DNA of 22,185 nucleotides from JBBRYB01 sp038238115. Lineage in GTDB: Bacteria; Actinomycetota; Actinomycetes; Propionibacteriales; Nocardioidaceae. The number at the start of each line of letters is the position of its first letter. Positions within the stretch are counted from its first letter, which is position 1. The stretch covers positions 1-22,185 of the forward strand of contig JBBRYB010000046.1 of the NCBI GenBank assembly GCA_038238115.1. The letters run 5' to 3'. The notes below the pieces were generated by a model that worked only from the letters and a program-made list of their open reading frames with translations, was not told the DNA's origin and did no database searches. This document shows, piece after piece, positions 13,429 through 21,306 of this stretch. The translations under genes and the position numbers were made by a program.

Positions 13429-15093
13429 ATGACGGCGCGGGGTGATACGGCGGACCTGCGCAAGGCGCGTGGTGCGTTCTTCACGCCGGAACCGATGGCA
13501 CGCTACATCGCCGACTGGGCCATTCGGGCGCCAGGAGATCGCGTGCTCGAACCCTCCTGCGGACAAGCGGCGTTCTTGCAGGCCGCGGTGGTCCGGCTAC
13601 AGACCCTCGCTGGGGGCGACAAGGCGACCGGCGCGCTCGACGGGATCGAACTCCATCCCGAGTCGGCTGCGCAAGCAGCCCATGTATTACGCGATTCCGG
13701 CGTCCCTGCCAGGATCCGGACCGGCGACTTCTTCTCGTTCGCCCCTGACCCGATGTACGACAGCGTGATCGGAAACCCCCCATACATCCGCTATCAGGAC
13801 TTCACCGGGGACGCGCGTGCACGTGCTCGCGAGGCGGCACTGCGCGCCGGGGTATCCCTCAGCGGGCTGGCGTCCTCGTGGGCTGCTTTCACAGTGCACT
13901 CGGCTCTTTTCCTCCGGCCAGGAGGGCGCCTCGGCCTGGTACTGCCTGCCGAGTTGCTATCCGTTAACTACGCGTCGGGTGTCCGTGCCTTCCTGATGAG
14001 GCACTTCGCATCCGTGCGTCTGGTGACCTTCGCGGAACGCGTGTTTCCCGGCGTGATGGAGGAGGTCGTCCTGCTGCTGGCTGAGGGATACGACCCCACC
14101 GAGGGGGCTGGTACCGACTCCTGCGAACTGTTCCAGGTTCAAAACGCGGCTGCACTCTCGGAATCGGCGATCCCGAGGATTTGGCGACCTCTCCGCCCTG
14201 AGGGCCGGTGGATGCCTTCAATGCTGTCGGAGGAGGCGCACGGCATCTACGTGACGGCAACTGGGGCCGAGGGATTCGGTGTCCTGGAGGACTGGGGAGA
14301 CACGACGCTCGGCATGGTGACCGGCAACAACCGCTACTTCGCGCTCTCATCGCAGCGCGTCCGTGATCTGGGTCTGGAGCCCACCGATCTGCTCCGGCTC
14401 TCGCCACCTGGGTCACGCCACCTTCGTGATCTCTCGTTCACGACGAGAGCGTGGGAGTCCATGGGTGCCCTGGGATCCGCCATCTGGCTTCTGCGCCCCG
14501 AAGCACCCTCGAAGGCCGCCCAGCGGTACTTGGCGCACGGGAAGGCTGTCGGCGTAGACCAGGCGTACAAGTGCCGGGTTCGCAAGCCTTGGTGGCGGAC
14601 TCCGTACTTGCGACCCGCCCACATGTTCCTCACGTACATGAACGCCGACACACCTCGCATCACGGCCAACCGGGCGCGAGTGCACCACGTCAACTCCGTG
14701 CACGGGATCTACCTCCGCGAAGGACTAGTGCAGGTCGGCAGGGAGTTGCTGGCTCTGGCGTCGCTGAACACTGTGACCCTCCTCGGCGCCGAGACGGTCG
14801 GGCGCGCCTACGGGGGCGGGATGCTCAAGATCGAACCGAAGGAGGCAGACCGCCTGCCGATCCCCGTCGTGGGCATGGTTGAGGGGTGTGGTGAAGAACT
14901 CCGCAGGATCCGGAGGCGGGTCCTTGCCCTGCTGCGTGGTGGGCGTCTCCTGGATGCGGTTGATCTCGTGGACGACGTTCTGTTGGTAGGAGCACTCGGA
15001 CTATCCGCCCCTCAGGTTAAGTCGATGCAGGAAGCCCGTGCCTCGCTGGCTGCTCGACGTGTGGGGCGTGGACGGGAGGCCTCCCTTGGCTAA
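13429..15093 (+). CDS. N6-adenine-type DNA methyltransferase of a restriction-modification pair
   Basis: The chosen start is ATG 13429 (554 aa, MTARGDTADLRKARGAFFTP): GGGGAAGG lies 9 nt upstream and the family's conserved GAFFTP region begins right after. The open frame extends to 13240, with ATG 13297 and 13420 also possible. SAM-binding motif I is VLEPSCGQAAFL (39-50); the catalytic motif IV is NPPYIRYQ (116-123), typical of N6-adenine methylases. The C-terminal half (about 210-520) would hold target recognition. It is followed by the endonuclease gene with an 8-nt overlap, the usual layout of a Type II system. It is intact, so host DNA can stay methylated even if cutting is lost. Confidence 0.88.
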   Translation: MTARGDTADLRKARGAFFTPEPMARYIADWAIRAPGDRVLEPSCGQAAFLQAAVVRLQTLAGGDKATGALDGIELHPESAAQAAHVLRDSGVPARIRTGDFFSFAPDPMYDSVIGNPPYIRYQDFTGDARARAREAALRAGVSLSGLASSWAAFTVHSALFLRPGGRLGLVLPAELLSVNYASGVRAFLMRHFASVRLVTFAERVFPGVMEEVVLLLAEGYDPTEGAGTDSCELFQVQNAAALSESAIPRIWRPLRPEGRWMPSMLSEEAHGIYVTATGAEGFGVLEDWGDTTLGMVTGNNRYFALSSQRVRDLGLEPTDLLRLSPPGSRHLRDLSFTTRAWESMGALGSAIWLLRPEAPSKAAQRYLAHGKAVGVDQAYKCRVRKPWWRTPYLRPAHMFLTYMNADTPRITANRARVHHVNSVHGIYLREGLVQVGRELLALASLNTVTLLGAETVGRAYGGGMLKIEPKEADRLPIPVVGMVEGCGEELRRIRRRVLALLRGGRLLDAVDLVDDVLLVGALGLSAPQVKSMQEARASLAARRVGRGREASLG

Positions 15094-16076
15094 AGAAGTC
15101 ACGAAGCGCGCGTTCGGCTGGATCCTGTTCGATGCCCTCGTGGCCGAGGCGCCCCTGCGCGACACGAACCCTTGGAGGACATCGACCACGGGGGTAGAGT
15201 TCGACCCCGACTACGAGACGCTCCAGAGACTGCTTGGTGTCCCTCTCGCTCTCAACGCAACATCACAGTCTGGAGTACCCGCCCTTGCATTCGACGTGTG
15301 GGCTGCGTACGAACTGAGACGGGCAGGACTCGACCCTGACGCGGTCTGGCCGCGTGTGGCGCCCCCCCCGAGTGCTTCCTTCTGAGGTTACGAGGTTCGT
15401 TGCCAGCCTTCCAAGGACCGTGCAGGCCGAACTACGTGACCGGCTGTCTCGGGGCCTCTCGGGGGGCGCGACCAGTGCGAGCGCCCACATACTCGGGAAG
15501 AACTACGTCAAGCAGGTAGACGTGGTGATCTCGTCATGGCAGACGGGTCCTGAACTTCTCATCTCCACCAAGCGCATGGACTCATCATTCGGGAAAAACG
15601 CGGCCAACCGCGTCGAGGAGTCGTACGGGGATGCGAAGAACCTCCGGCTCCGTCACCCACAGGCCGCACTTGGGTTCCTGTACGGGCTGAGGTCCACAGT
15701 ACTCACCAAGGAGCCGGATAGAGCCGCGTGGCTGATCGACCTGCTGGGCAAACTGGGACGCGAGGATGACGCTTACCACGCCGTGGGTCTAGTGATTCCT
15801 GAGTGGGAAGGCAATGCGCCACCAGAGGACGACGACGACGTCGATGCTGCACTCCTCGGCAGTGAACCCGGAGATGAGATGGAAGAGATCCCGATCGTGG
15901 ACATCGATGTGGGACAGCGCCTCGCGGCGTTGCCCTCTGTGTCCTTGCGCCAAGACGAGGTCCCACCGGGACTGTCTCCCGCCCGCTTCTTCGCCGTGAT
16001 GGTAGGGCGCGTTCTCCATAACAGCCCGATCAACTTTCACGTCACAGCAAGAACACGCTTCTCACAGCCTGGCTAG
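15086..16076 (+). pseudogene. Restriction endonuclease gene split by a frameshift at a C8 tract
   Basis: TTG 15086 has GGGAGG at 6-nt spacing and overlaps the methyltransferase stop. The first frame codes KEVTKRAFGWILFDALVAEA through AFDVWAAYELRRAGLDPDAV and stops at 15385. Removing one C from the eight at 15362-15369 joins it directly to the second frame: PPRVLPSEVTRFVASLP, GKNYVKQVDVVIS, ELLISTKRMDSSFGKNAANR, LGFLYGLRST, LSPARFFAVMVGRVL, ending at 16076. VDVVIS plus STKR looks like a PD-(D/E)xK variant active site. An intact product would be about 329 aa. The loss could be real, phase-variable or a homopolymer read error. It overlaps the convergent membrane gene by 35 nt. Confidence 0.82.
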
Positions 16077-16644
16077 ACTTCTGGAAGCCCGGTGGTTCAT
16101 CAGGCTGGGACTCGTTGGGATCCGACAACGATGTCGCCACCTGGAGAGCAACGGCCAGCAGGAGGATCGCGACAGCACCCAACGCGTAGAACTGCCTTAG
16201 TTTGCCGTCTGAGCGCACCTTCTCGGCATCCGGGCGAAACTTGCGAACCACCCAAGACCGGTCGTGCGGGCTGGAGGCTGTGATGGAGTTCGAGAGGCCC
16301 TTAACGTCGGGGAGGAAGCCTCGGATCGAGGCTTCGAGCGCTTCTGCCTCCTTGCCCGCGCCCTTGAGGAGCGGGTGGTACCAGTACCGATCGACGTAGT
16401 AGAACGCCCCCCACAGCACAAGGCCCGGAACCAGCAGTAGGGAGCCGACGCTTGCCCAGCCGATGGTCGTGCCATCCTTCGCTGCCAACGCAGCCGCTCC
16501 TAGAGCGAACGTCAACGCCGTGAGAGCAAGCCCACGAATCCGCCATTCCAGGTCATTGAAGTGCATCTGAACTGCAACGGCCTGCTTCCACAACGCGACG
16601 TAGTGACCGAGCCGATCGTTGTCCGAGATGCCTGGGTCAGTCAT
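16042..16644 (-). CDS. Three-TM membrane protein, 200 aa
   Basis: Starts at ATG 16644 within an ATGA overlap with the upstream HAD gene stop. After a short cytoplasmic segment with LWKQAVAVQMHFNDLEWRIR come TM1 (about 38-56), TM2 (63-84, ending FYYVDRYWY), a soluble loop (90-145) and TM3 (about 150-170). The layout of two close TM helices and a third later recalls SLATT-like membrane effectors of bacterial defence, but I cannot assign the family firmly. The overlap means it is made together with the hydrolase. Its C-terminus runs convergently over the endonuclease gene by 35 nt. Confidence 0.68.
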   Translation of the reverse strand: MTDPGISDNDRLGHYVALWKQAVAVQMHFNDLEWRIRGLALTALTFALGAAALAAKDGTTIGWASVGSLLLVPGLVLWGAFYYVDRYWYHPLLKGAGKEAEALEASIRGFLPDVKGLSNSITASSPHDRSWVVRKFRPDAEKVRSDGKLRQFYALGAVAILLLAVALQVATSLSDPNESQPDEPPGFQKSSQAVRSVFLL

Positions 16645-17537
16645 GCCGGTGCGGCCTTGAGCGCGAAGAGCGCTAAGACATCGGAGAACTGGTCCAGCGT
16701 GATCGTGGGGACTACCTCGTTCTTGGTCACGACTTCCTGCTCACGAGCAACCGTCGCCGTCGGCCAGTGGGTTACGCGGCGCAGCAGGTTGTACTCGGGT
16801 CGGCTCTGTGCCTCGCCGTACTTCGCGTACGCATCCAGCACCCCGACCGTCTGAGCCATCGCCACGTCCTTCATCAGGTTGTCGCCCACGTAGACAGCCT
16901 CGTCGGGGCGGCGTCCGCACTCAGCGAGGATCCAGCGGAGCACCTCGGGGTTTGGCTTGGAGGCCCCCCGAGGGACATGTCGGTGCTGTGTTACTCGGAG
17001 GCCGTAGTACTCGGGTGGGTGCCACCGAAGGCTCTCGACTGTCACTCCACTGGGTAGGTCATGGTCCTCGGCGGAGTACAGCACGTCGATCACACCGTCC
17101 AAGTCCGTGTGCTTGATGCGCCACTCAGTCGGGTAGGGGACCGACTCGGTGTACGCGACGATCATCACGCCCATGCGTCGCAACTGATCCAGCGTCTCAG
17201 CGACACCAGCGTAGAGCCCAGTTGTCTTCTTGCGAGTCGAGTAGAACTTGTGAAGCGCGTCGCCGTAGACGACCGCAGGTGAGCGCTCGTTCGCAGCCTC
17301 GCGCAACGAGGGGAGTTCGTTCAGTAGATTCGGGTACTCAGCGGTCCCGCGCTCCTGATGGACCCTCTTGATCTCCCCTTCAAGGACAGATTCCGGCACT
17401 CCGCTCATCTCGCTCAGACGGCCAAGCATTGCGGAAAAGGCGGAATGCCAGGCTTCGAACCAGTCCCAGAGTGTGTTGTCCAGATCTGTGATCAGCAACG
17501 ATCGGCGTGCGGGTGCTGAGCCTGAACCTGCCTCCAT
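16641..17537 (-). CDS. HAD-superfamily hydrolase
   Basis: ATG 17537 gives 298 aa; the frame is open to 17657 but the added residues look non-coding. HAD motifs are complete: motif I LLITDLDNTLWDW (nucleophile Asp plus general acid Asp), motif II VMIVAYTES, motif III Lys in GASKPNPEVLRWIL, motif IV VYVGDNLMKDVAMA. A helical cap (about 40-130) sits between motifs I and II, as in phosphatases of this superfamily. The substrate is probably a small phosphorylated molecule, but cannot be specified. The stop overlaps the start of the three-TM gene (ATGA at 16641-16644), strong evidence of translational coupling and a shared role. Confidence 0.87.
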   Translation of the reverse strand: MEAGSGSAPARRSLLITDLDNTLWDWFEAWHSAFSAMLGRLSEMSGVPESVLEGEIKRVHQERGTAEYPNLLNELPSLREAANERSPAVVYGDALHKFYSTRKKTTGLYAGVAETLDQLRRMGVMIVAYTESVPYPTEWRIKHTDLDGVIDVLYSAEDHDLPSGVTVESLRWHPPEYYGLRVTQHRHVPRGASKPNPEVLRWILAECGRRPDEAVYVGDNLMKDVAMAQTVGVLDAYAKYGEAQSRPEYNLLRRVTHWPTATVAREQEVVTKNEVVPTITLDQFSDVLALFALKAAPA

Positions 17538-17809
17538 GACGCTCAATCTACTGACCCATGCCGACACGACTGTGACACGTCCTCGCCGTGCGCGTACGAC
17601 GCACTGGGGAGTGTGTCTGTGGGCCGTGGTCGTCGGCTGCGTAGCCCTAAGCACCACGGGAGCCGTCCTAAGACTGGACGGCGCGCGTCGATCCGGGCAC
17701 TCCCGCCACGGGATCAGGCTTCTCCTGGCAGCGGTATCCCCGTGAGGTCAGCATGGATGCCGATGTACTCGATCTCGGCGACTCCGCCTGGTAGGGAGCC
17801 CAGCGGCGG

Positions 17810-18436
17810 CTAGTTCTCATGGCTGTGGGTGGGCTTCGACTCGCAGGACCGACAGATGCATTCGTCGGGATCGGGGTCGAAGACGATGTCGATGATGTCG
17901 TCGCGGGAGAACTTAATCGTCTGGTCGGGGTACAACTTGGGGATGCCTGCGGGTGTATTGCGCAGCGTGCCGATGATTCTCCGTCTCTCGACGGACACGA
18001 CGTTGACCCACATCCGTTCGCCCCAACGCTTCCGGCCCCAGTCCTCACTCATCTCGAAGATGAGGCGAACATGATCTCCTGGTTCCAGCGCGGCCTTCTC
18101 CTCGTCATCCGGAATCCAGAACGTGTCGGGGTGGAGTCGGTTCATCTCTCCCCCCGAACCAAGGTGCCAGCGGTAGATCAGCCGACCCGTTATCGCCCAC
18201 GCGAACCGCTTCTGGAGTCCCTCGCATACAGCAGCCTCCAACTGCTCGGCCACCCACAGAGGGCGCTCCAGCCTGGGGACGCTGTAGAACTCGGCGAGCA
18301 ACTCCTCACGGCGAAGGTCCTCCGGGTGCCATGCGCGAACGATGATGCGCAGAGCCAGCCGAGGTGCACACCCGAAGATCACCAGGGGAAGCACCAACGC
18401 GTGCCAGGAGAGCAGGTTCACCACGCGGGCCTCCAC
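17810..18436 (-). CDS. Hypothetical protein with hydrophobic N-terminus and DUF2314-like C-terminus
   Basis: ATG 18436 lies inside the end of the PadR gene (19-nt overlap). Residues about 13-34 are hydrophobic (ALVLPLVIFGCAPRLALRIIV), followed by a segment seen in many actinobacterial proteins: REELLAEFYSVPRLERPLWVAEQLEAAV (43-71). The C-terminal half (about 120-190) has WGERMWVNVVSVERRRIIGTLRN, IPKLYPDQTIKFSRDDIIDI, which matches DUF2314-like domains. The tail contains CICRSC. The function is unknown. Sharing a transcript with PadR suggests it is under that repressor's control or modifies it. An in-frame stretch of 31 codons follows its stop. Confidence 0.72.
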   Translation of the reverse strand: MEARVVNLLSWHALVLPLVIFGCAPRLALRIIVRAWHPEDLRREELLAEFYSVPRLERPLWVAEQLEAAVCEGLQKRFAWAITGRLIYRWHLGSGGEMNRLHPDTFWIPDDEEKAALEPGDHVRLIFEMSEDWGRKRWGERMWVNVVSVERRRIIGTLRNTPAGIPKLYPDQTIKFSRDDIIDIVFDPDPDECICRSCESKPTHSHEN

Positions 18437-18726
18437 ATTAGTCCGAACCTCTTGTCGTGCTCAGCCTTGCGCAACAGCGCACCCATCGACTCCTTGCCGA
18501 GGCTTGTCAACTCGTAGTATCGACGGGGCGGGCGCTTTCCCTCGATCTCATCGGACTCTTCCCAGCCGTCCGATAGCCAGCCCTCATCAAGCATGCGGCC
18601 CAGGATTGGGTAAAGGACACCGGAGCGGACACCAGTGCGTCGGGTGAGGTCGTAGCCCCAGTAGCGGGCGTCAGGGTCTGCCATCATCGCCAGGCATACC
18701 TGCACGAGCGAGTGGGTGGTTCGCAT
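18418..18726 (-). CDS. PadR-family transcriptional regulator
   Basis: ATG 18726 gives 102 aa (MRTTHSLVQVCLAMM); an upstream ATG at 18768 is in frame but would read through the promoter palindrome. The winged-helix core is clear: DARYWGYDLTRRTGVRSGVLYPILGRMLDEGWL, wing, then KRPPRRYYELTSLGKESMGAL. PadR proteins are dimeric repressors that often respond to small molecules and regulate their own operon. A TAGACT -10-like box at 18735-18740 would start the mRNA close to the ATG, so it may be leaderless. The next gene starts within its 3' end. Confidence 0.9.
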   Translation of the reverse strand: MRTTHSLVQVCLAMMADPDARYWGYDLTRRTGVRSGVLYPILGRMLDEGWLSDGWEESDEIEGKRPPRRYYELTSLGKESMGALLRKAEHDKRFGLMWRPAW

Positions 18727-18736
18727 GAAATGAGAG

Positions 18737-18751
18737 TCTACCCTATGTAGA
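18737..18751. promoter_or_regulatory. Candidate PadR operator/promoter
   Basis: TCTAC-CCTAT-GTAGA is a perfect 5-bp inverted repeat with a 5-bp centre, lying 10 bp upstream of the PadR start in an AT-rich pocket. The likely -10 box (TAGACT on the minus strand) overlaps it, as expected for an autorepressor. No convincing -35 was seen. Confidence 0.5.
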
Positions 18752-18786
18752 AAACGACTTACTGGCATCGACGCGTCGTCGGAGTG

Positions 18787-19056
18787 TCAACACCGGCCCC
18801 CAGTTGCCACTGAACCCTCACCGGCTACCCGCGCCAGGACCACTATCGCTGTTTGCAGCGACGCGCGGAACGCATGGACCGGGTCCTCTTCGAGTTGCCC
18901 AGCCTCGGCGAGCCGCTGGAGGAAATCGTCCACCGTGAACCAGTTGCTGTTCGGCGGGAGGCCGTCAGTGACCTGAAACGCCATCTCGCGCCACTGGCCG
19001 GTGTCGATATCGTGCTGGAGTGATGCCCCGGCTGAGCCACCCGAGCCGCGCCCCAT
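18787..19056 (-). CDS. Hypothetical protein, 89 aa
   Basis: ATG 19056. The central part (about 15-75) reads like real protein: DIDTGQWREMAFQVTDGLPP, NSNWFTVDDFLQRLAEAGQL, then a helix VHAFRASLQTAIVVLARVA. No family is recognised. There is no clear SD, and it overlaps the tail of a degraded Cys-rich frame upstream, so the start may differ. It is the last minus-strand gene of the rep/excisionase cluster, so it may be part of the mobility module. Confidence 0.45.
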   Translation of the reverse strand: MGRGSGGSAGASLQHDIDTGQWREMAFQVTDGLPPNSNWFTVDDFLQRLAEAGQLEEDPVHAFRASLQTAIVVLARVAGEGSVATGGRC

Positions 19057-19131
19057 GACCGTGTACGGCAGTGACCCCGCTCGGTGCGCGGAGAGCCTTA
19101 CGGGTAACCGGGTCTGGGCATCCGTAGTGCT

Positions 19132-19640
19132 CTAGACGGTGTTGGTCGCCTTCGTAGCCACAAGAGTCGCAGACGCGCTCGTAGGGGCTGTCGAGGACGA
19201 GGCAGTGGCATCCGCTTGCCGCCACCTCTCCGGCCCTGAGCCGTGGAGGTTGGCGGGGTGGGGGCAGCAGACTCGGCATTGAGGTCGCTGAGACCTCCCA
19301 GGAGGCTTGGGGGGCGGCTGAGTGGGGGTGGCCACATCCCGAGCCAGGACGCCTCGGACATCATCTCCTCGGTGCCGGTTCCGGCGGCGCTGGACGTCGC
19401 CATGGTCGTCGGTTGGGGCCGGGCAAGTTACTTGTATCTGTCCCTCGTTGGGTTCAGGACTGTCGATCAGTGCATCCACCTCAACATGATCCCCTCGGAA
19501 TGCCGACCGGTCGCGCCCCTGCGGGCCAACGCGGCGGGCGTCGAGATATCCGTCCAAGTCCTCGATGTGGAACCTGTGCAGCCGACCGCGTCGGAGCACC
19601 GCAAGTTCCCCGCGTCTGCGAGCCCGACAGGCGGGGCGTG
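19132..19640 (-). pseudogene. Degraded copy A of the excisionase-like HTH / Cys-rich module
   Basis: A minus-strand frame codes RRRGELAVLRRGRLHRFHIE then DLDGYLDARRVG, aligning with REIQQGRLPVIRLGRMIRLQ / VEDLDAYLDAHRLV in the intact HTH protein at 20019-20417. The beginning of the helix-turn-helix is poor and has no clear start. Further on the frame codes QCRVCCPHPANLHG (near 19250) and then needs a shift to GCHCLVLDSPYERVCDSCGY and HYGC (about 19200-19120). That Cys/His order parallels the Cys-rich protein at 19723-20103. It therefore looks like a decayed duplicate of both genes in tandem. Confidence 0.6.
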
Positions 19641-19722
19641 CGGTTGATGCTGTCCATCGGCCCTTTTCAGCCCGCAGGATGCTCTCGGGTCTTTGCGACG
19701 GTGGTGGGGAGCGCCGGACAGG

Positions 19723-20103
19723 TCACTCAGGTCCTCGGGCCGGGATTCCGGGAGGAGGCAGCGACCGCCAACCTGAGCATGGGCATCGGCCTCCCACCGA
19801 GCACAATCCGTACTCGCCTGGGTGAGAGATGGCTGCGTGCCCACATGCTGCGCAGATCCGCTGCATTGGACGGTCGAACGCCATGCAGCGACAGCCTGTC
19901 GCTCGGCACCGCGTCCCGTCTACGCCGTGAAACGGCTTGGGGTGGTTGCAGTTGCCGCACTGGGTCGTCTGTCGGTCTCCCAGCCCCCTGGAGCCCTTCG
20001 CGCGCCTGCCGGGCCCGGTCACAGAACGCCGCCTCCGACGTGCGAACCTGACGAGCGGGTGGAAGCCGTATGCGTGGTCGAGGTCGAGCCCAATCTCGGA
20101 CAC
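19723..20103 (-). CDS. Cys-rich putative zinc-binding protein
   Basis: The frame starts at GTG 20103 and gives 126 aa, but the first about 45 residues overlap the HTH gene and are Arg-rich, so the real start may be further in. The informative part has CGNCNHPKPFHG (Cys49, Cys52, His54, His59), GCRC (71, 73), ICAACGHAAISH (84, 87, 89, 94) and GLCSVGGRCPC (101, 107, 109). Ten Cys and several His in two CxxC-centred blocks suggest two metal-binding knuckles. It follows the HTH gene on the same strand and has a degraded second copy near 19.1-19.3 kb. The role is unknown; DNA or protein binding within the mobility module is likely. Confidence 0.6.
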   Translation of the reverse strand: MSEIGLDLDHAYGFHPLVRFARRRRRSVTGPGRRAKGSRGLGDRQTTQCGNCNHPKPFHGVDGTRCRATGCRCMAFDRPMQRICAACGHAAISHPGEYGLCSVGGRCPCSGWRSLPPPGIPARGPE

Positions 20104-20417
20104 TCACTAGTGACTACCTCTGGCGGCATGCGGTTTACGACCACCTCCCCAGGTTCGAGACGGTCACGATTGACCGCTGATGGCTCGTCGTTGTCGGGTC
20201 TAACGAGGCGGTGAGCGTCGAGGTAGGCGTCCAGGTCCTCCACTTGGAGCCGGATCATCCGCCCCAGTCGGATCACTGGCAGCCGACCTTGTTGGATCTC
20301 TCTGCGCAGGAACCTGGGGCTCACGTTGAGGTGCGCGGAGCCGGTTTGAACTGTCATCGGTGGGCGGTGAGGTGCTGATGGCACCGGTTCTCCTCGGGGG
20401 GTGATGGGTGTCTTCAC
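20019..20417 (-). CDS. Excisionase-like HTH (MerR-type) protein
   Basis: GTG 20417 gives 132 aa; ATG 20357 (MTVQTGSAHLNVSPRFLRRE) is an attractive alternative since the domain starts there. The conserved part is a MerR/Xis-type HTH: AHLNVSPRFLRREIQQGRLP, VIRLGRMIRLQVEDLDAYLD. Such proteins bind near att sites and direct integrases toward excision; in actinomycete integrative elements a gene like this usually sits beside rep or int. The last 50 residues have low complexity and overlap the next gene. After excision it would lie near the integrase across attP. Confidence 0.75.
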   Translation of the reverse strand: MKTPITPRGEPVPSAPHRPPMTVQTGSAHLNVSPRFLRREIQQGRLPVIRLGRMIRLQVEDLDAYLDAHRLVRPDNDEPSAVNRDRLEPGEVVVNRMPPEVVTSECPRLGSTSTTHTASTRSSGSHVGGGVL

Positions 20418-20521
20418 ACATTGGAAGGGAGAAACGGCGAGGGGAACAGGTCACCCGATGTGCCAGCAGGGCAATGCCGGCCGCGCGGCACTGCGCGCCA
20501 TCAGACGTTGGGCGAGTCTTT

Positions 20522-20538
20522 CCCCCGCGAAGCGGGGG
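20522..20538. terminator. GC-rich hairpin just past the rep stop
   Basis: CCCCCGC-GAA-GCGGGGG is a perfect 7-bp stem with a 3-nt loop, starting 4 bp beyond the stop of the Rep-like gene (minus strand). A T tract is absent, as is often the case in high-GC actinobacteria. It probably ends or attenuates rep transcription before the excisionase gene. Confidence 0.55.
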
Positions 20539-20542
20539 CGTC

Positions 20543-21262
20543 TCATGCTCGCGCCCGAGCGACAGCACCGATGTAGCCCCGGTTGGCCGGGGCGTCGTCC
20601 GGGCCTCGCCAGAATCGGTGAGTAGCGTGCACCAAACGCCCGTTGTTGGCCTTGAGGAAGGCGGTTCGTTCCGTGTCGTCCTCGGGGGTCGTGATCATCT
20701 TCGTTCCGTAGCCCAGACGCGCATGGTTCGTGATCGGCTGGACGTGGACGTGAGTGTCATCGGACAACCGGGTCGCCAGGGCTGCCTTCGTCACAGTCGT
20801 GTCGTCCAGGGGTGCCCCCCACGAGTACATGTGGACGTGCAACTCGCTCGTCAAGTGGTAGGGCTCCACGAAGTAGGCATCCTCGAACGAAGGGGCCAAG
20901 GTGCGCCTGATCTGCCGGCGGAACATGGCGACTGCCCGGCTGATCTCGGACGGCTCGAACTGGACGGGTCCGAGGGTGGTTAACCACGCGGGTCTCGCCA
21001 GGTGTAGTGCCTGCTCGATAAGCCGAGCCTTCCACGGGCCACATGCGAGACAGTCGTTCCGCTTGCAACGGCCCCCGGCGAGCACTAACAACTCACCAGT
21101 CCGGGTGTCCAGTACCTCATACAAGCAACTCGGACAGTCCCCACTCGTCGCCAACCTCCCCCAAGGTCCACCCTCGGGAGTCCAGACCGGAGAGTGGTCA
21201 AGTTTCTTCCCATAGATAGAACTACAGTGTCGGCAGTTCCGGGTCGCCTGATCCAGTGACAT
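20543..21262 (-). CDS. Rep-like replication initiator (HUH-type candidate)
   Basis: ATG 21262 gives 239 aa. The N-terminus carries Cys pairs (CRHC at 10-13, CPSC at 43-46, CKRNDCLACGPWKA at 66-79), a pattern I recognise from initiators of actinobacterial mobile elements, where CGPxKA is typical. The central part has YFVEPYHLTSELHVHMYSWG; HVH at 142-144 fits the HUH metal-binding motif of rolling-circle Reps. Tyr185 in GYGTKM is a candidate nucleophile. The C-terminus ends with VHATHRFWRG. It probably nicks the excised circle or its origin to allow replication. A hairpin-rich non-coding region lies directly upstream. Confidence 0.72.
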   Translation of the reverse strand: MSLDQATRNCRHCSSIYGKKLDHSPVWTPEGGPWGRLATSGDCPSCLYEVLDTRTGELLVLAGGRCKRNDCLACGPWKARLIEQALHLARPAWLTTLGPVQFEPSEISRAVAMFRRQIRRTLAPSFEDAYFVEPYHLTSELHVHMYSWGAPLDDTTVTKAALATRLSDDTHVHVQPITNHARLGYGTKMITTPEDDTERTAFLKANNGRLVHATHRFWRGPDDAPANRGYIGAVARARA

Positions 21263-21306
21263 GCTCGTGCTCGCCTCCCGCTCGAATCGGTGAGGCGACG
21301 GCGCTA

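Noticed and set aside
20200..20568. 122-aa minus-strand frame over the HTH gene start
   Set aside because: Pro/Arg/Ser-rich shadow of the HTH frame and the terminator-like hairpin.
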